Origin: Aeromicrobium massiliense JC14
Lineage (GTDB): Bacteria; Actinomycetota; Actinomycetes; Propionibacteriales; Nocardioidaceae
Assembly: GCF_000312105.1 (NCBI RefSeq)
Contig: NZ_HE978636.1
Location: 306,025-370,024, forward strand
Direction: 5' to 3'
Length of the DNA: 64,000 nucleotides
Within the stretch, counting starts at the first letter, position 1; each line of letters starts with the position of its first letter. A program made the translations under genes and the position numbers. This document shows positions 1 through 9,612 of the stretch, piece by piece. The notes beneath the pieces were generated by a model. That model did not search any database. It was not told where the DNA came from and saw nothing but the letters and a program-made list of their open reading frames with translations.

Positions 1-1609
1 CGGCGAGGTCGGCGCGGGCAGCGGGGTCGGCCACGGGACGGGCCCCGGGCAGCAGGCCGGGCAGGCAGCCCGTCTCGACCGCGCCCCGGTTGCCGGCCCG
101 GCGCGGCACCCACGCGGTGCGGACGCCCGAGCCGGCCACGGCGGCGGCCGCGGACAGGGCGCCCGGAGCGTCGGCCAGCCGCTCGCCGACCAGCAGCACG
201 TCGTCGGGCCCGAGCTCGAGGGCGGCGATCGCCGCCGCCTCGTCGCCGGGCCGGGTGCGGACGAGCTCGGCGCCGAGCTTGGCCAGCCCGCGCGTGGTGT
301 GCGAGGCGATCGCCACGACGCGCAGGCCGCGGCGGGACGCCTTGCGCAGCCGCAGGAACAACGTCGCGGCCTCGTCCTCGGGCTCGAGCCCGGCCAGCAC
401 GACGGTGCGGGCCCGCTCGAGCGCGGCGTACGTGACCGACGGGCCCGTCGCCGCGACCCGCGCGGCCAGGAACTGCTCCTCCTCGCCGCCGGCCAGGGCG
501 GCCCGGGTGCGGAAGTCGACGTCGTTGGTGCCCAGCGCGGTGCGCGCGAGCTTGGCGTACGCGTAGGCGTCCTCGGCGGGCAGGCGGCCGCCGGGCAGCA
601 CGCCGACCCCACCGGCGTCGCGGGCGGCGGCCAGGCCGCGGGCGGCCACGGCGAGGGCGCCCGGCCACGACATCGGCACCAGCTCGCCGGACTCGTCGCG
701 CACGAGCGGCGTGCGCAGGCGGTCGGCCTGCTGGCTCCAGCGGAAGGCGAAGCGGTCCTTGTCGCTGATCCACTCCTCGTTGACCTCGGGGTCGTCCCCG
801 GCCAGGCGGCGCATCACGGTGCCGCGACGGTGGTCGACCCGGATCGCCGCGCCGCAGGCGTCGTGCTCGGACACCGACGGCGTCGAGACGAGGTCGAACG
901 GCCGCGCCCGGAAGCGGTAGTCGGCGCTGGTGAGCGCGCCGACCGGGCAGATCTGGATCGTGTTGCCCGAGAAGTAGGAGTGGAACGGGACGTCCGGCGC
1001 CGTGCCCACCTGCTGCCAGGCGCCACGCTCGACCAGCGCGATGAACGGGTCGCCGGCGATCTCCTCGGAGAAGCGGGTGCACCGGGCGCACAGCACGCAG
1101 CGCTCGCGGTCGAGCAGCACCTGGGCCGAGACCGGCAGCGGCTTGGGGTAGGTGCGCTTGGTCTCGGTGAACCGGGTCTCGCCCTGGCCGTGGCTCATCG
1201 CCTGGTTCTGCAGCGGGCACTCGCCGCCCTTGTCGCACACCGGGCAGTCGAGCGGGTGGTTGACCAGCAGCAGCTCCATCGTGCCGCGCTGCGCCTTGTC
1301 GGCGACCGCGGACGTCAGCTGGGTGCGCACCACCATGCCGGGCGCGACCTCGATCGTGCAGGACGCCTGCGGCTTCGGCAGCCCGCGGCCGTTGCCGGCG
1401 TCCGGCACCTCGACCAGGCACTGGCGGCAGGCCCCGACCGGCTCGAGCAGCGGGTGGTCGCAGAAGCGCGGGATCTCGATGCCGACCAGCTCGGCCGCGC
1501 GGATGACGAGCGTCCCCTTCGGCACGCTCACCTCGACGTCGTCGATGGTCAGGGTGACCAGCTCGACCGGCTCGGTGCCGGTGCTGCTGCGCTCGGGCGT
1601 CAGGGTCAT
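1..1609 (-). CDS. nuoG: NADH-quinone oxidoreductase subunit G, partial (3' end beyond the window)
   Basis: Large iron-sulfur subunit of the peripheral arm of respiratory complex I; it relays electrons from NuoF/NuoE toward the quinone. The visible N-terminal 536 residues show the [2Fe-2S] ligand run beginning [15 protein letters not shown], then the [10 protein letters not shown] cluster motif and the CVLCARC and CPVG cysteines of the 4Fe-4S clusters, followed by the start of the molybdopterin-oxidoreductase-like domain. The ATG overlaps the nuoF stop as ATGA, so it is translationally coupled. The C-terminal part and any nuoH-N lie left of position 1. Identification is certain; only completeness is unknown. 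Confidence 0.96.
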   Translation of the reverse strand, partial: MTLTPERSSTGTEPVELVTLTIDDVEVSVPKGTLVIRAAELVGIEIPRFCDHPLLEPVGACRQCLVEVPDAGNGRGLPKPQASCTIEVAPGMVVRTQLTSAVADKAQRGTMELLLVNHPLDCPVCDKGGECPLQNQAMSHGQGETRFTETKRTYPKPLPVSAQVLLDRERCVLCARCTRFSEEIAGDPFIALVERGAWQQVGTAPDVPFHSYFSGNTIQICPVGALTSADYRFRARPFDLVSTPSVSEHDACGAAIRVDHRRGTVMRRLAGDDPEVNEEWISDKDRFAFRWSQQADRLRTPLVRDESGELVPMSWPGALAVAARGLAAARDAGGVGVLPGGRLPAEDAYAYAKLARTALGTNDVDFRTRAALAGGEEEQFLAARVAATGPSVTYAALERARTVVLAGLEPEDEAATLFLRLRKASRRGLRVVAIASHTTRGLAKLGAELVRTRPGDEAAAIAALELGPDDVLLVGERLADAPGALSAAAAVAGSGVRTAWVPRRAGNRGAVETGCLPGLLPGARPVADPAARADLA

Positions 1610-2928
1610 GCGGGGCTCCCCTCCAGCGGCCGGGCCCAGGCGGTGGAGCGCTCGGGCGGGAACAGCTCGCGGCTCGGCGTGTGCATGCCGGCCTCGAACT
1701 CCTCGCGGAAGTGCTTGATCGCCGAGGTGATCGGGGACGTCGCGCCGTCGCCCAGCGCGCAGAACGAGCGGCCGAGGATGTTGTCGCACAGGTCGAGCAG
1801 CAGCTCGACGTCGCCGGGGCGGCCCTGGCCGGTGTCCAGCCGCTGCAGCGCCTGCACCAGCCACCAGGTGCCCTCGCGGCACGGGGTGCACTTGCCGCAC
1901 GACTCGTGCTTGTAGAACTCGGTCCAGCGCAGGACGCAGCGCACCACGGAGGTGGTCTGGTCGAAGACCTGCAGCGCCTTGGTGCCGAGCATCGAGCCGG
2001 CCGCCGAGACGCCCTCGTAGTCGAGCGGGACGTCGAGGTGCTCGGCCGTCAGCAGCGGGGTGGACGAGCCACCGGGGGTCCAGAACTTCAGCTCGGCACC
2101 GTCGCGCATGCCGCCACCGAGCTCGAGCAGCTGGCGCAGGGTGACGCCCAGCGGCGCCTCGTACTGGCCGGGCCGGCGGACGTGGCCCGACAGCGAGTAG
2201 ATCGTGAAGCCCTTGGACTTCTCGGTGCCCATCGAGCCGAACCACTCCACGCCGCCGCGCACGATGGCCGGCACGGACGCGATGGACTCGACGTTGTTGA
2301 TGACCGTCGGGCTGGCGTACAGGCCCTCGACGGCGGGGAACGGCGGACGCAGCCGGGGCTGGCCGCGGCGTCCCTCGAGCGAGTCGAGCAGCGCCGTCTC
2401 CTCGCCGCAGATGTAGGCGCCGGCACCCGCGTGCACGACCAGGTCGACGTTGACGCCGGTGCCGAGCACGTCGGCGCCGAGGTAGCCGGCCTCGTACGCC
2501 TCGCGCACCGCCGCCCGCAGCCGGCGGACGACGTGCAGCACCTCGCCGCGGACGTAGATGAACGCCCGCTCGGCCCGGATCGCGTGGGCGGCCAGCACGA
2601 CGCCCTCCACGAGCGTGTGCGGCGAGGCCATCATGAGCGGGATGTCCTTGCAGGTGCCCGGCTCGGACTCGTCGGCGTTGACCACGAGGTACTTCGGCTT
2701 GGGGTTGTCCTGCGGGATGAACGACCACTTCATGCCGGTCGGGAAGCCTGCGCCGCCGCGGCCGCGCAGGCCGGCGTCCTTCACCAGCGCGGTGAGGTCG
2801 GCCGGGCTCATCGCCAGGCCGGTGCGCAGCGCCTGGTAGCCGCCGCGGCGCTCGTACGCCTCGAGCGTCCAGGCGCGGTCGTCGCCCCAGCCGGCCGTCA
2901 GCACCGGTGTCAGCACGTCAGTCGTCAT
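1606..2928 (-). CDS. nuoF: NADH-quinone oxidoreductase subunit F (NADH/FMN-binding)
   Basis: Entry point of electrons into complex I: binds NADH and FMN and carries the N3 4Fe-4S cluster. The 440-residue product has the glycine-rich FMN motif [13 protein letters not shown] near residue 60, the NADH-site motif [14 protein letters not shown], and the cluster motif [12 protein letters not shown] with a later Cys. Length matches the family. I chose the ATG at 2928 (MTTDVLTPV) because the open frame upstream of it is proline/arginine-rich shadow of nuoE. It overlaps the end of nuoE by 11 bases and the start of nuoG by 4. Confidence 0.97.
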   Translation of the reverse strand: MTTDVLTPVLTAGWGDDRAWTLEAYERRGGYQALRTGLAMSPADLTALVKDAGLRGRGGAGFPTGMKWSFIPQDNPKPKYLVVNADESEPGTCKDIPLMMASPHTLVEGVVLAAHAIRAERAFIYVRGEVLHVVRRLRAAVREAYEAGYLGADVLGTGVNVDLVVHAGAGAYICGEETALLDSLEGRRGQPRLRPPFPAVEGLYASPTVINNVESIASVPAIVRGGVEWFGSMGTEKSKGFTIYSLSGHVRRPGQYEAPLGVTLRQLLELGGGMRDGAELKFWTPGGSSTPLLTAEHLDVPLDYEGVSAAGSMLGTKALQVFDQTTSVVRCVLRWTEFYKHESCGKCTPCREGTWWLVQALQRLDTGQGRPGDVELLLDLCDNILGRSFCALGDGATSPITSAIKHFREEFEAGMHTPSRELFPPERSTAWARPLEGSPA

Positions 2929-3793
2929 CGGAGCCGCCTCCCTCCACGTCCGCGGGCGACTCGGCGACCTCGGTCTCGGACTCCGCCCGCGCGGTGTCGG
3001 CCTGCTCGGCCGCGCCGCGCGGGTCGTCGGCGGTGGCGTCGGTGTCACCGTCGCGCGGGTCGGCGTCCGGGAACGGCGGCGCCTGCCAGCCGCGCTCGGC
3101 GGCGATGCGCAGCCCGGCCAGCGACGCCTCGCCCGCGGCGGGGCCCTCGTCGGCGAGACCGTCCTCGAAGCCGGCCAGGACGCGCTCGGCCTCGCGCCAG
3201 CTCGTGATCGTCGCCCCGCGGGTCGCCTGCACGGGCTCGCCGCGGCGCAGCCGGTCGACCAGGTCGACCGCCGAGTCGGGGGTCTGCCCGTCGAACAGCT
3301 CCCAGTTGACCGTCATCACCGGTGCGAAGTCGCAGGCGGCGTTGCACTCGATGTGCTCCAGCGAGATCGCCCCGTCGGCGCTGGTCTCGTCGTTTCCGAC
3401 GTCCAGGTGGGAGCAGAGCCGGGCGAAGATCTCGTCACCGCCCATGACCGCGCACAGCGTGTTGGTGCAGACGCCGACGTGGTGCGTGCCCATGGGCCGA
3501 CGCTTGTACATCGTGTAGAACGTCGCGACGCCGCTGACCTCGGCCGCGCTCAGCCCGAGCAGGTCGGCGCAGGCGCCGATGCCCTCGCTGGTGACGCAGC
3601 CCTGCACCGACTGCACGAGGTGCAGCATCGGCAGCAGCGCGCTGCGCGGCTGCGGGTAGCGGGCGGCGAGCTCGCGCAGCTCGGCCAGCGTCGTCTCGGG
3701 CAGCGGCGGGGCGTCCGTCGGCGGGGACGCGGCCGGCTCGGCCAGCGTGCGTCCGGGGTCGCTGGGCAGGTTGCCGGTCGTCGGGGTGGTCAT
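2918..3793 (-). CDS. nuoE: NADH-quinone oxidoreductase subunit E with acidic C-terminal extension
   Basis: Thioredoxin-fold subunit carrying the N1a [2Fe-2S] cluster of complex I. The cluster ligands are visible as GVCTNTLC and IECNAAC, preceded by the usual helical N-domain ([20 protein letters not shown]). At 291 residues it is longer than the roughly 170 residues of the E. coli protein: after residue ~185 there is an extension, and the last ~45 residues are very rich in Asp, Glu and Ala, ending GGGSDDD. Such tails occur in actinobacterial NuoE, but this one looks disordered. ATG overlaps the nuoD stop (ATGA). Confidence 0.95.
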   Translation of the reverse strand: MTTPTTGNLPSDPGRTLAEPAASPPTDAPPLPETTLAELRELAARYPQPRSALLPMLHLVQSVQGCVTSEGIGACADLLGLSAAEVSGVATFYTMYKRRPMGTHHVGVCTNTLCAVMGGDEIFARLCSHLDVGNDETSADGAISLEHIECNAACDFAPVMTVNWELFDGQTPDSAVDLVDRLRRGEPVQATRGATITSWREAERVLAGFEDGLADEGPAAGEASLAGLRIAAERGWQAPPFPDADPRDGDTDATADDPRGAAEQADTARAESETEVAESPADVEGGGSDDD

Positions 3794-5118
3794 CGGTCGA
3801 CGCCTCCCATCACGGGGTCGATGGACGCGACGGCGACGATGACGTCGCTGAGCATGCCGCCCTCGCTCATCACCGACGTGCCCTGCAGGTTGACGAAGGA
3901 CGGGTCGCGGAAGTGGGCCCGGTACGGGCGGGTGCCGCCGTCGGAGACCAGGTGGCAGCCGATCTCGCCGCGGGGCGCCTCGATCGCGGTGTAGACCTGC
4001 CCGGCCGGCACCCGGAAGCCCTCGGTCACCAGCTTGAAGTGGTGGATGAGCGCCTCCATCGACTCGCCCATGATGTGCGCGATGTGCTCGGGGCTGTTGC
4101 CCTGCCCGTCGCCGCCGACGCTGAGCTTGGCCGGCCAGGCGATCTTCTTGTCGGCCACCATCACCGGGGCGCCCTCCATGCGGGCCAGCCGGTCGACGCA
4201 CTGCTCGACGACGCGCAGCGACTGCCACATCTCGTCCTGGCGCACCCGGAAGCGTCCGTAGGCGTCGGGCTGCTCCCAGGTGGCGACGTCGAACTCGTAG
4301 GTCTCGTAGTCCCAGTACGGCTGGGTGCGGCGCAGGTCCCAGGCGTACCCGGTGGAGCGAAGCACGGGGCCGGTGATTCCCAGGGCCAGGCAGCCGGCCA
4401 GGTCGAGGTGGCCGACGTCGACCAGCCGGGCCTTGAAGATCGGGTTGGCGTTGCACAGCGCCGCGTACTCGGGGAGCCGCTTCTTGAGCAGCGCGACGGT
4501 CTCGCGGACCTTGTCGAGCGTGCCGGGCGGCACGTCCTGGGCGACGCCGCCGGGGCGCAGGTACGCGTGGTTCATGCGCAGCCCGGTGATCATCTCGAAG
4601 ACGTCCAGGATGAGCTCGCGGTCGCGGAAGCCGCAGGTCATGACCGTGAGCGCGCCGAGCTCCATGCCGCCGGTGGCGATGCAGACCAGGTGGCTGGAGA
4701 TGCGGTTGAGCTCGAGCAGCAGGACGCGCAGCACCTTGGCCTTCTCCGGCACGTCGTCCTCGATGCCGAGCAGCCGCTCGACCGCCTGCACGTAGACCGC
4801 CTCGTTGGAGAACGGGGCGACGTAGTCCATCCGGGTGCAGAACGTGACGCCCTGGGTCCAGGTGCGGTACTCCATGTTCTTCTCGATGCCGGTGTGCAGG
4901 TAGCCGATGCCGGCGCGCGCGTCGGTGACCGTCTCGCCGTCGATCTCGAGGATGAGCCGCAGCACGCCGTGGGTCGACGGGTGCTGCGGGCCCATGTTGA
5001 CCACGAGCCGGTCGCCCTCGACGCCGGCGGCGTCGATCGTGTCCCAGTCCTGCCCGGTGACGGTGAAGACCGGGCCCTCGGCCGTCTCGGTGCTGCTGGC
5101 GTACGGGTCGCTGGTCAC
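3790..5118 (-). CDS. nuoD: NADH-quinone oxidoreductase subunit D
   Basis: 49-kDa-type subunit that, with NuoB, forms the quinone-reduction site at the base of the peripheral arm. The 442-residue product shows the conserved [19 protein letters not shown] block, the [12 protein letters not shown] segment and the C-terminal EAPRGEIG / DPVMGGVDR ending typical of the family. The start is a GTG at 5118 that overlaps the nuoC TGA (GTGA); longer in-frame readings only translate nuoC in the wrong frame. NuoC and NuoD are separate proteins here, unlike the fused form in E. coli. Confidence 0.97.
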   Translation of the reverse strand: MTSDPYASSTETAEGPVFTVTGQDWDTIDAAGVEGDRLVVNMGPQHPSTHGVLRLILEIDGETVTDARAGIGYLHTGIEKNMEYRTWTQGVTFCTRMDYVAPFSNEAVYVQAVERLLGIEDDVPEKAKVLRVLLLELNRISSHLVCIATGGMELGALTVMTCGFRDRELILDVFEMITGLRMNHAYLRPGGVAQDVPPGTLDKVRETVALLKKRLPEYAALCNANPIFKARLVDVGHLDLAGCLALGITGPVLRSTGYAWDLRRTQPYWDYETYEFDVATWEQPDAYGRFRVRQDEMWQSLRVVEQCVDRLARMEGAPVMVADKKIAWPAKLSVGGDGQGNSPEHIAHIMGESMEALIHHFKLVTEGFRVPAGQVYTAIEAPRGEIGCHLVSDGGTRPYRAHFRDPSFVNLQGTSVMSEGGMLSDVIVAVASIDPVMGGVDR

Positions 5119-5834
5119 GAGTAGGACCTCCGCTCGTCCGGCGGGGGCACCGTGGCCCCCTTGTAGTCGACCGGGACGCCGCCCAAGGGGTAGTCCTTGC
5201 GCTGGGGGTGTCCGGGCCAGTCGTCGGGCATGAGGATGCGGGTCAGCGCCGGGTGGCCGTCGAAGACGACGCCGAACATGTCCCACGTCTCGCGCTCGTG
5301 CCAGTCGGCGGTCGGGTAGACGCTGACGACGCTGGGCACGTGCGGGTCGGCGTCCGGGCACGTGGTCTCGACCCGGACTCGCCGGTTGTGGGTCATCGAC
5401 AGCAGGTGCAGCGCCACGTGCAGCTCGGCGCCCTCGTCGCCGGGCAGGTGGACGCCCGACAGGCTGCTGAGCACCTCGAAGCGCAGCGACGGCTCGTCGC
5501 GCAGGTGCTGCGCGGCCTGGAGCAGGTGCTCGCGGCGCACCTGGAAGGTCAGCTCGCCGCGGTCGACCACGATGCCCGCGAGCGTCCCGCCGTCGACGCC
5601 GCGGACGAACGCCTCGGCGACCTCGTCGAACCAGCCGCCGTAGGGCGGCGGGGTCGGCGTCGGGAAGGCGACCGGACGGCGCAGGCCGCCGTAGCCGCTG
5701 GTGTCGGCACCGTCGCGCGCGCCGAACATGCCCTCGCGGACCTCGACGACCTTGAGCTCGGTGCGGTCGGCCCGGACGAGCGCCTCGCGGCTGTCGACGC
5801 CCTGGTCCTGGGTGCCGCCGGTCGACTCGGTCAT
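5115..5834 (-). CDS. nuoC: NADH-quinone oxidoreductase subunit C
   Basis: 30-kDa-type scaffold subunit of the complex I peripheral arm, packed against NuoD. Of 239 residues, the C-terminal half has the family signature [20 protein letters not shown] followed by the D-W[13 protein letters not shown] motif. The N-terminal ~70 residues are variable and proline-rich ([10 protein letters not shown]), as is common in actinobacterial NuoC. The ATG overlaps the nuoB stop (ATGA), which places it firmly in the nuo operon. Confidence 0.96.
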   Translation of the reverse strand: MTESTGGTQDQGVDSREALVRADRTELKVVEVREGMFGARDGADTSGYGGLRRPVAFPTPTPPPYGGWFDEVAEAFVRGVDGGTLAGIVVDRGELTFQVRREHLLQAAQHLRDEPSLRFEVLSSLSGVHLPGDEGAELHVALHLLSMTHNRRVRVETTCPDADPHVPSVVSVYPTADWHERETWDMFGVVFDGHPALTRILMPDDWPGHPQRKDYPLGGVPVDYKGATVPPPDERRSYS

Positions 5835-6385
5835 CGCAGCAGCCCCTTCTGCAGCTGCGTCGGCAGGGCGGTCAGCGCGACCTTCTCGTCCTCGGCGATC
5901 TCGGTGACCCGGTGGGCGCCGAGCTTGGCGTGCTGCACCTTGTCGTGGAGCTTGAAGATCGCGTCGATGAGCATCTCGGGCCGCGGCGGGCAGCCGGGCA
6001 GGTACATGTCGACCGGCACGACGTGGTCGACGCCCTGGACGATCGCGTAGTTGTTGAACATGCCGCCCGAGCTGGCGCACACGCCCATCGCCAGGACGTA
6101 CTTGGGCTCGGCCATCTGGTCGTAGATCTGGCGCAGGACCGGCGCCATCTTCTGGCTCACACGACCGGCCACGATCATCAGGTCGGCCTGACGCGGCGAG
6201 GGGCGGAAGACCTCCATGCCGAAGCGCGAGGAGTCGTAGCGCGGGGCGCCGAACGTCATCATCTCGATCGCGCAGCAGGCCAGGCCGAACGTCGCCGGCC
6301 AGAACGAGGCCTTGCGCATGTAGCCGGCCAGGCCCTCGACCGTGCTCAGCAGCACGCCGCTGGGCAGCTTCTCCTCTAGTCCCAT
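5831..6385 (-). CDS. nuoB: NADH-quinone oxidoreductase subunit B
   Basis: PSST-type subunit carrying cluster N2, the last iron-sulfur centre before the quinone. The 184-residue product has the N2 ligands: the tandem pair in [11 protein letters not shown], the Cys in [10 protein letters not shown] and the Cys in LPGCPPRP. I used the ATG at 6385 ([10 protein letters not shown]), which overlaps nuoA by 10 bases, rather than one seven codons upstream that would lie deeper inside nuoA. Confidence 0.97.
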   Translation of the reverse strand: MGLEEKLPSGVLLSTVEGLAGYMRKASFWPATFGLACCAIEMMTFGAPRYDSSRFGMEVFRPSPRQADLMIVAGRVSQKMAPVLRQIYDQMAEPKYVLAMGVCASSGGMFNNYAIVQGVDHVVPVDMYLPGCPPRPEMLIDAIFKLHDKVQHAKLGAHRVTEIAEDEKVALTALPTQLQKGLLR

Positions 6386-6735
6386 GCCATGCCTCCCCGA
6401 CGCCACTCGTAGGCGTACGCGACGGTGATGTTGACCAGGAACAGCAGCACCGCGAGGACCGCGAACCAGCTCAGCGCGTCGAAGGCGACCGCGAACGGGT
6501 AGAGGAAGACGATCTCGATGTCGAAGACGATGAACATCATCGCGGTGAAGAAGTACTTGACCGGGATGCGTCCACCGCCCTCGGGCACCGGCGTCGGCTG
6601 GATGCCGGACTCGTAGCGGTCGAGCTTGGCGCGGTTGTAGCGGCGCGGCCCGGTCAGCGGGGCGATCGCGACGCTGAAGATCGCGAAGCCGGCCGCGATC
6701 GCGCCGAGCACCAGGATCGGTGCGTACTCACCCAT
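6376..6735 (-). CDS. nuoA: NADH-quinone oxidoreductase subunit A
   Basis: First gene of the nuo operon; a small membrane subunit of complex I at the junction of the membrane and peripheral arms. The 119 residues contain three hydrophobic helices (residues ~5-25, ~62-82, ~87-107) separated by the conserved loop YESGIQP. The ATG at 6735 follows a GGAGG Shine-Dalgarno at a spacing of about 7 nt; the seven extra codons upstream (MQPGGGS) contain that ribosome site and are not coding. The leader carries the palindromes listed separately. Confidence 0.96.
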   Translation of the reverse strand: MGEYAPILVLGAIAAGFAIFSVAIAPLTGPRRYNRAKLDRYESGIQPTPVPEGGGRIPVKYFFTAMMFIVFDIEIVFLYPFAVAFDALSWFAVLAVLLFLVNITVAYAYEWRRGGMAWD

Positions 6736-6765
6736 CGGGCTGCCTCCGCCGGGTTGCACGTTCGC

Positions 6766-6783
6766 TTGTGAAACAAATCACAT
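6766..6783. promoter_or_regulatory. Rex-type or CRP-type operator upstream of nuoA
   Basis: TTGTGAAACAAATCACAT reads as TGTGA-N6-TCACA, a perfect inverted repeat of 5-base half-sites, 30 bases upstream of the nuoA ATG. The outer bases fit the Rex (ROP) box, whose streptomycete form is TGTGAACGCGTTCACA: 11 of 16 positions agree. The same half-sites also fit a CRP/GlxR box. Because a rex gene with a better box lies in this window, Rex control of nuo is my preferred reading (inference). Confidence 0.7.
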
Positions 6784-6823
6784 GCGCTGTCGGGACTCAC
6801 CCTAGGCACGCGAGGGGGTCACC

Positions 6824-6839
6824 CGTGAGGTAGGTCACA
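6824..6839. promoter_or_regulatory. CRP/GlxR-like operator in the nuo leader
   Basis: CGTGAGGTAGGTCACA matches TGTGA-NN-TA-NN-TCACA at all but the first base. This is the form recognised by CRP/GlxR-type cAMP-dependent regulators of actinobacteria. It lies 41 bases further upstream from nuoA than the Rex-like site, a distance compatible with an activator site. No regulator of this family is encoded in the window, so the assignment rests on the motif alone. Confidence 0.5.
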
Positions 6840-6868
6840 CTAACTTCGCGACGGCGCCCGGAGCCGAC

Positions 6869-6922
6869 CTCCCCGGGGCGCCGGGGAGACCGGCAGGACC
6901 CCGGGAGTCATCCCGGGGTCCT
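6869..6922 (-). terminator. Two adjacent hairpins downstream of menG
   Basis: 6895-6906 and 6911-6922 form a perfect 12-bp stem with a 4-nt loop (gtca). Just beyond it, 6869-6876 and 6881-6888 form an 8-bp stem with a 4-nt loop. Both follow the menG stop on the same strand and precede the nuoA operators, so they most likely end menG transcription and insulate nuo. There is no clear U-tract, which is usual for high-GC actinobacteria. Confidence 0.65.
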
Positions 6923-6963
6923 GATCGATCGGCGAGGTCGTGCGCCTCGTGCGGGCGCCCGCG

Positions 6964-7656
6964 CTACGGCTTGACGGAGCGGTGCAGGGCGACGATGCCG
7001 CCGCTGAGGTTGACCCAGTCGACCCGGCCCCAGCCGGCCTCGACCATGCGCAGCGCCAGGCCGCGCTGGTCGGGCCAGGCCTGGATGGACTCGGCCAGGT
7101 AGACGTACGAGTCGGGGTTCGAGCTCACCGCGCGGGCGACCGGCGGCAGCGCGCGCATGAGGTAGTTGGAGTAGATCGTGGCGAACGGCGCCCACGTGGG
7201 GCGGCTGAACTCGCAGACCACGACGCGTCCGCCGCGCCGGGTGACACGGCGCAGCTCGCGCAGGGCCTCGAGCGGGTCCTGGACGTTGCGCAGGCCGAAC
7301 GAGATGGTCACGGCGTCGAACGAGTCGTCGGCGAACGGCAGGCGCATGCCGTCGCCGGCCACGAACGGCAGCGCGGGCTGCTGCTGCTTGCCCACCTCGA
7401 GCATGCCGAGCGAGAAGTCGCACGGGACGACCTCGGCGCCGGCGTCGGCGAACGGCTTGCTGGACGTGCCGGTGCCGGCGGCCAGGTCGAGGATGCGCTC
7501 GCCCGGCTTCGGGTCGACCAGCTCGACGACGCGCGAGCGCCAGCGACGGTCCTGCCCGAGCGAGAGGACGTCGTTGGTCAGGTCGTAGCGCTTGGCCACC
7601 TGGTCGAACATCGCGGCGACCTCGTGCGGCTGCTTCTCCAGGCTGGCTCGGCTCAC
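6964..7656 (-). CDS. menG: Demethylmenaquinone methyltransferase
   Basis: SAM-dependent C-methylation of demethylmenaquinone, the last step of menaquinone synthesis. The 230-residue product is a UbiE-family class I methyltransferase: SAM motif [11 protein letters not shown] (motif I), DFSLGML (acidic residue after strand 2), the family signature around [12 protein letters not shown], and a C-terminal [15 protein letters not shown] end. The family also serves ubiquinone synthesis in proteobacteria; here the surrounding men genes decide the role. It is divergent from menF with 32 bases between the starts. Confidence 0.93.
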   Translation of the reverse strand: MSRASLEKQPHEVAAMFDQVAKRYDLTNDVLSLGQDRRWRSRVVELVDPKPGERILDLAAGTGTSSKPFADAGAEVVPCDFSLGMLEVGKQQQPALPFVAGDGMRLPFADDSFDAVTISFGLRNVQDPLEALRELRRVTRRGGRVVVCEFSRPTWAPFATIYSNYLMRALPPVARAVSSNPDSYVYLAESIQAWPDQRGLALRMVEAGWGRVDWVNLSGGIVALHRSVKP

Positions 7657-7688
7657 CCCCCAACCTTCCCACGGGTAGGCTCGCGGCC

Positions 7689-8948
7689 GTGACGAACCCT
7701 GCGCTCGAGGGCGCCAGCGCCCCGCTCGTGGCGCGCACGGTGGCCGTGGACGATCCCGGCTCCCTCGTCGACCTGCTGCCCGACGACCCGCAGCTGCTGG
7801 CCTGGGTGCACGGCGACGACGGCCTCGTCGGCTGGGGCCGTGTGGCGTCGTTCGCGTCCGCGGGCCCTAGCCGCTTCGACGACGCGCGCACCTGGTGGCG
7901 CGAGCTCGCCCGCACCGCGGTCGTCCGTGACGACGTCGACCGTCCGGGCAGCGGACTGGTGGCGTTCGGCTCGTTCGCGTTCAGCGACCAGGGCAAGGAC
8001 AGCCTGCTCGTCGTGCCCGAGGTCGTCGTCGGCCGCCGCGACGGCGTCGCCTGGATGACGGTGGTGGGCACCTCGCTGCGCGGCCTGCCCGAGCTGGCCG
8101 CCCAGCCCGCTCCCCCGGCTCCGGTCGGGACGACGTTCTCCGACGGGTCCGTCGACGGCGCGACCTGGGAGGGCCTGGTCGCCGACGCCGTCCGCCGCAT
8201 CGCCGCCGGCGACCTCGACAAGGTGGTGCTGGCCCGCGAGGTCGTCGCCGAGACCGCCGAGCCCTTGGACGTCCGCTGGCCGCTGACCCGCCTGGCCGAG
8301 ACGTACCCGAGCTGCTGGACGTTCCACGTCGACGGCTTCTTCGGTGCCACCCCCGAGATGCTGGTGCGCCTGGAGCGCGGCCTCGTGACGTCCCGCGTCC
8401 TGGCCGGCACCGTGCGCCGCACCGGCGACGACGAGCACGACCTCGCCCTCGCGGCGTCCCTCGCCCGGTCGAGCAAGGACCTCGAGGAGCACGAGTACGC
8501 CGTGCGCTCGGTGGCCGAGGCGCTCGCGCCGCACTGCCAGAGCATGAACGTGCCCGAGTCGCCGTTCGTGCTGCACCTGCCGAACGTCATGCACCTGGCC
8601 ACCGACGTGACCGGGGTCGTCCGCGAGGGCGACGGCGCCCTGTCGCTGGCCGCGGCCCTGCACCCGTCGGCGGCCGTCGGCGGCACCCCGACGCCCACCG
8701 CGGTGGCGCTGATCGACGAGATCGAGGGCTTCGACCGGGGGCGCTACGCCGGACCGGTCGGCTGGGTGGACGCGCGCGGCGACGGCGAGTGGGGCATCGG
8801 GCTGCGCTCGGCCGTGCTCGACTCCCCCACGTCCGTGCGACTGTTCGCCGGCTGCGGCATCGTGGCCGACTCCGTGCCCGAGTCCGAGCTGGCCGAGACC
8901 CAGGCCAAGCTCGTCCCGGTGCGCGACGCGCTCACCCCGCCGGCGTAG
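7689..8948 (+). CDS. menF: Isochorismate synthase (MenF/EntC type)
   Basis: Converts chorismate to isochorismate, the committed step toward menaquinone. The 419 residues form one chorismate-binding domain: KVVLAREV in the middle (catalytic Lys region), the GATPEML segment, [14 protein letters not shown], and the C-terminal [20 protein letters not shown] block. The start is a GTG at 7689. EntC for siderophores has the same fold, but divergence from menG and the presence of menD, menC, menE and menA nearby favour the menaquinone role. Confidence 0.88.
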   Translation: MTNPALEGASAPLVARTVAVDDPGSLVDLLPDDPQLLAWVHGDDGLVGWGRVASFASAGPSRFDDARTWWRELARTAVVRDDVDRPGSGLVAFGSFAFSDQGKDSLLVVPEVVVGRRDGVAWMTVVGTSLRGLPELAAQPAPPAPVGTTFSDGSVDGATWEGLVADAVRRIAAGDLDKVVLAREVVAETAEPLDVRWPLTRLAETYPSCWTFHVDGFFGATPEMLVRLERGLVTSRVLAGTVRRTGDDEHDLALAASLARSSKDLEEHEYAVRSVAEALAPHCQSMNVPESPFVLHLPNVMHLATDVTGVVREGDGALSLAAALHPSAAVGGTPTPTAVALIDEIEGFDRGRYAGPVGWVDARGDGEWGIGLRSAVLDSPTSVRLFAGCGIVADSVPESELAETQAKLVPVRDALTPPA

Positions 8949-8961
8949 TCGTCAGCAGGCT

Positions 8962-9021
8962 CCCTTCGACAGGCTCAGGGGGCGGAGCCGCGGCTCAGGG
9001 GGCGGGACCCGCGGCTCAGGG
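8962..9021. repeat. Short tandem repeats around CTCAGGG between convergent genes
   Basis: Between the convergent menF and GNAT genes the sequence CCCTTCGACAGGCTCAGGG is followed by repeats beginning ctcagggggcgg at 8974 and 8994 (20 and 21 bases) and a third partial copy at 9015 that runs into the GNAT stop codon. The first part resembles the CCCTGAGC-TGTCGAAGGG element that I know to be widespread between genes in actinobacteria. Confidence 0.6.
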
Positions 9022-9576
9022 AGTGGGCGGCCACTCCGACCGGAGCAGCGCGAACTGCAGGCTGTCGGACCAGCCGCCGTCGGCGCGCCAGCAGTCCTGC
9101 ACGAGGTGCGCCTCGCGCCGCATGCCGATCTTCTGCAGCACCCGCGCGGACGCCGGGTTCTCGGCGAAGCAGACCGCCGTGACGCGGCGCAGGCCCAGGT
9201 GCTCGAAGGCGACGGCGAGCAGCTCACGGGCCAGCGCCGTGGCGATGCCGCGACCGGCGTGCGCCGGGTCGACCAGGTAGCCGATGGACGCGTCCGTGCC
9301 CGTCGGGGCGCCGGGCTGGCCGCTGCCGTCCTCGACGTCGAGGAACCCCATGGCCACGATCGACCCCTCCAGCTCGACGAGGCAGGAGTACTCCGACTCG
9401 TTGGTGGGCACGGCGAGCCACTCGCGGCGCAGCTCGTCCGCCGGCACCTGGGTGCGGACGGTGTAGCGGTTCACGACCGGGTCGTTGCGCAGCTCGAGCA
9501 TGCGGTCGAGGTCGGCCTCGACCGCGTCGCGCAGGAGCAGGTCACCGACGCGGCGGGGCCAGGGGGACGTCGTCAC
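9016..9576 (-). CDS. GNAT family N-acetyltransferase (RimJ/RimL type)
   Basis: Acetyl-CoA-dependent acetyltransferase of unknown substrate. Of 186 residues, the N-terminal half starts with the LLLRDAVEADLDRMLELRND pattern of RimJ/RimL-like enzymes. The acetyl-CoA pyrophosphate motif appears as HAGRGIATALA near residue 115, then ENPASARVLQKIGMR, the usual last helix and strand. GTG start at 9576. The protein ends inside the tandem repeat region, so the last few residues (EWPPTP) may have been added by repeat sequence. Nothing in the context fixes a substrate. Confidence 0.8.
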   Translation of the reverse strand: MTTSPWPRRVGDLLLRDAVEADLDRMLELRNDPVVNRYTVRTQVPADELRREWLAVPTNESEYSCLVELEGSIVAMGFLDVEDGSGQPGAPTGTDASIGYLVDPAHAGRGIATALARELLAVAFEHLGLRRVTAVCFAENPASARVLQKIGMRREAHLVQDCWRADGGWSDSLQFALLRSEWPPTP

Positions 9577-9612
9577 CGGGACGTTCTAGCACGCCCGCCG
9601 GACGGCGAGCGG

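Noticed and set aside
6964-7656. Ubiquinone (UbiE) rather than menaquinone methyltransferase
   Set aside because: No ubiquinone genes are present and actinobacteria use menaquinone; the men genes surround it.
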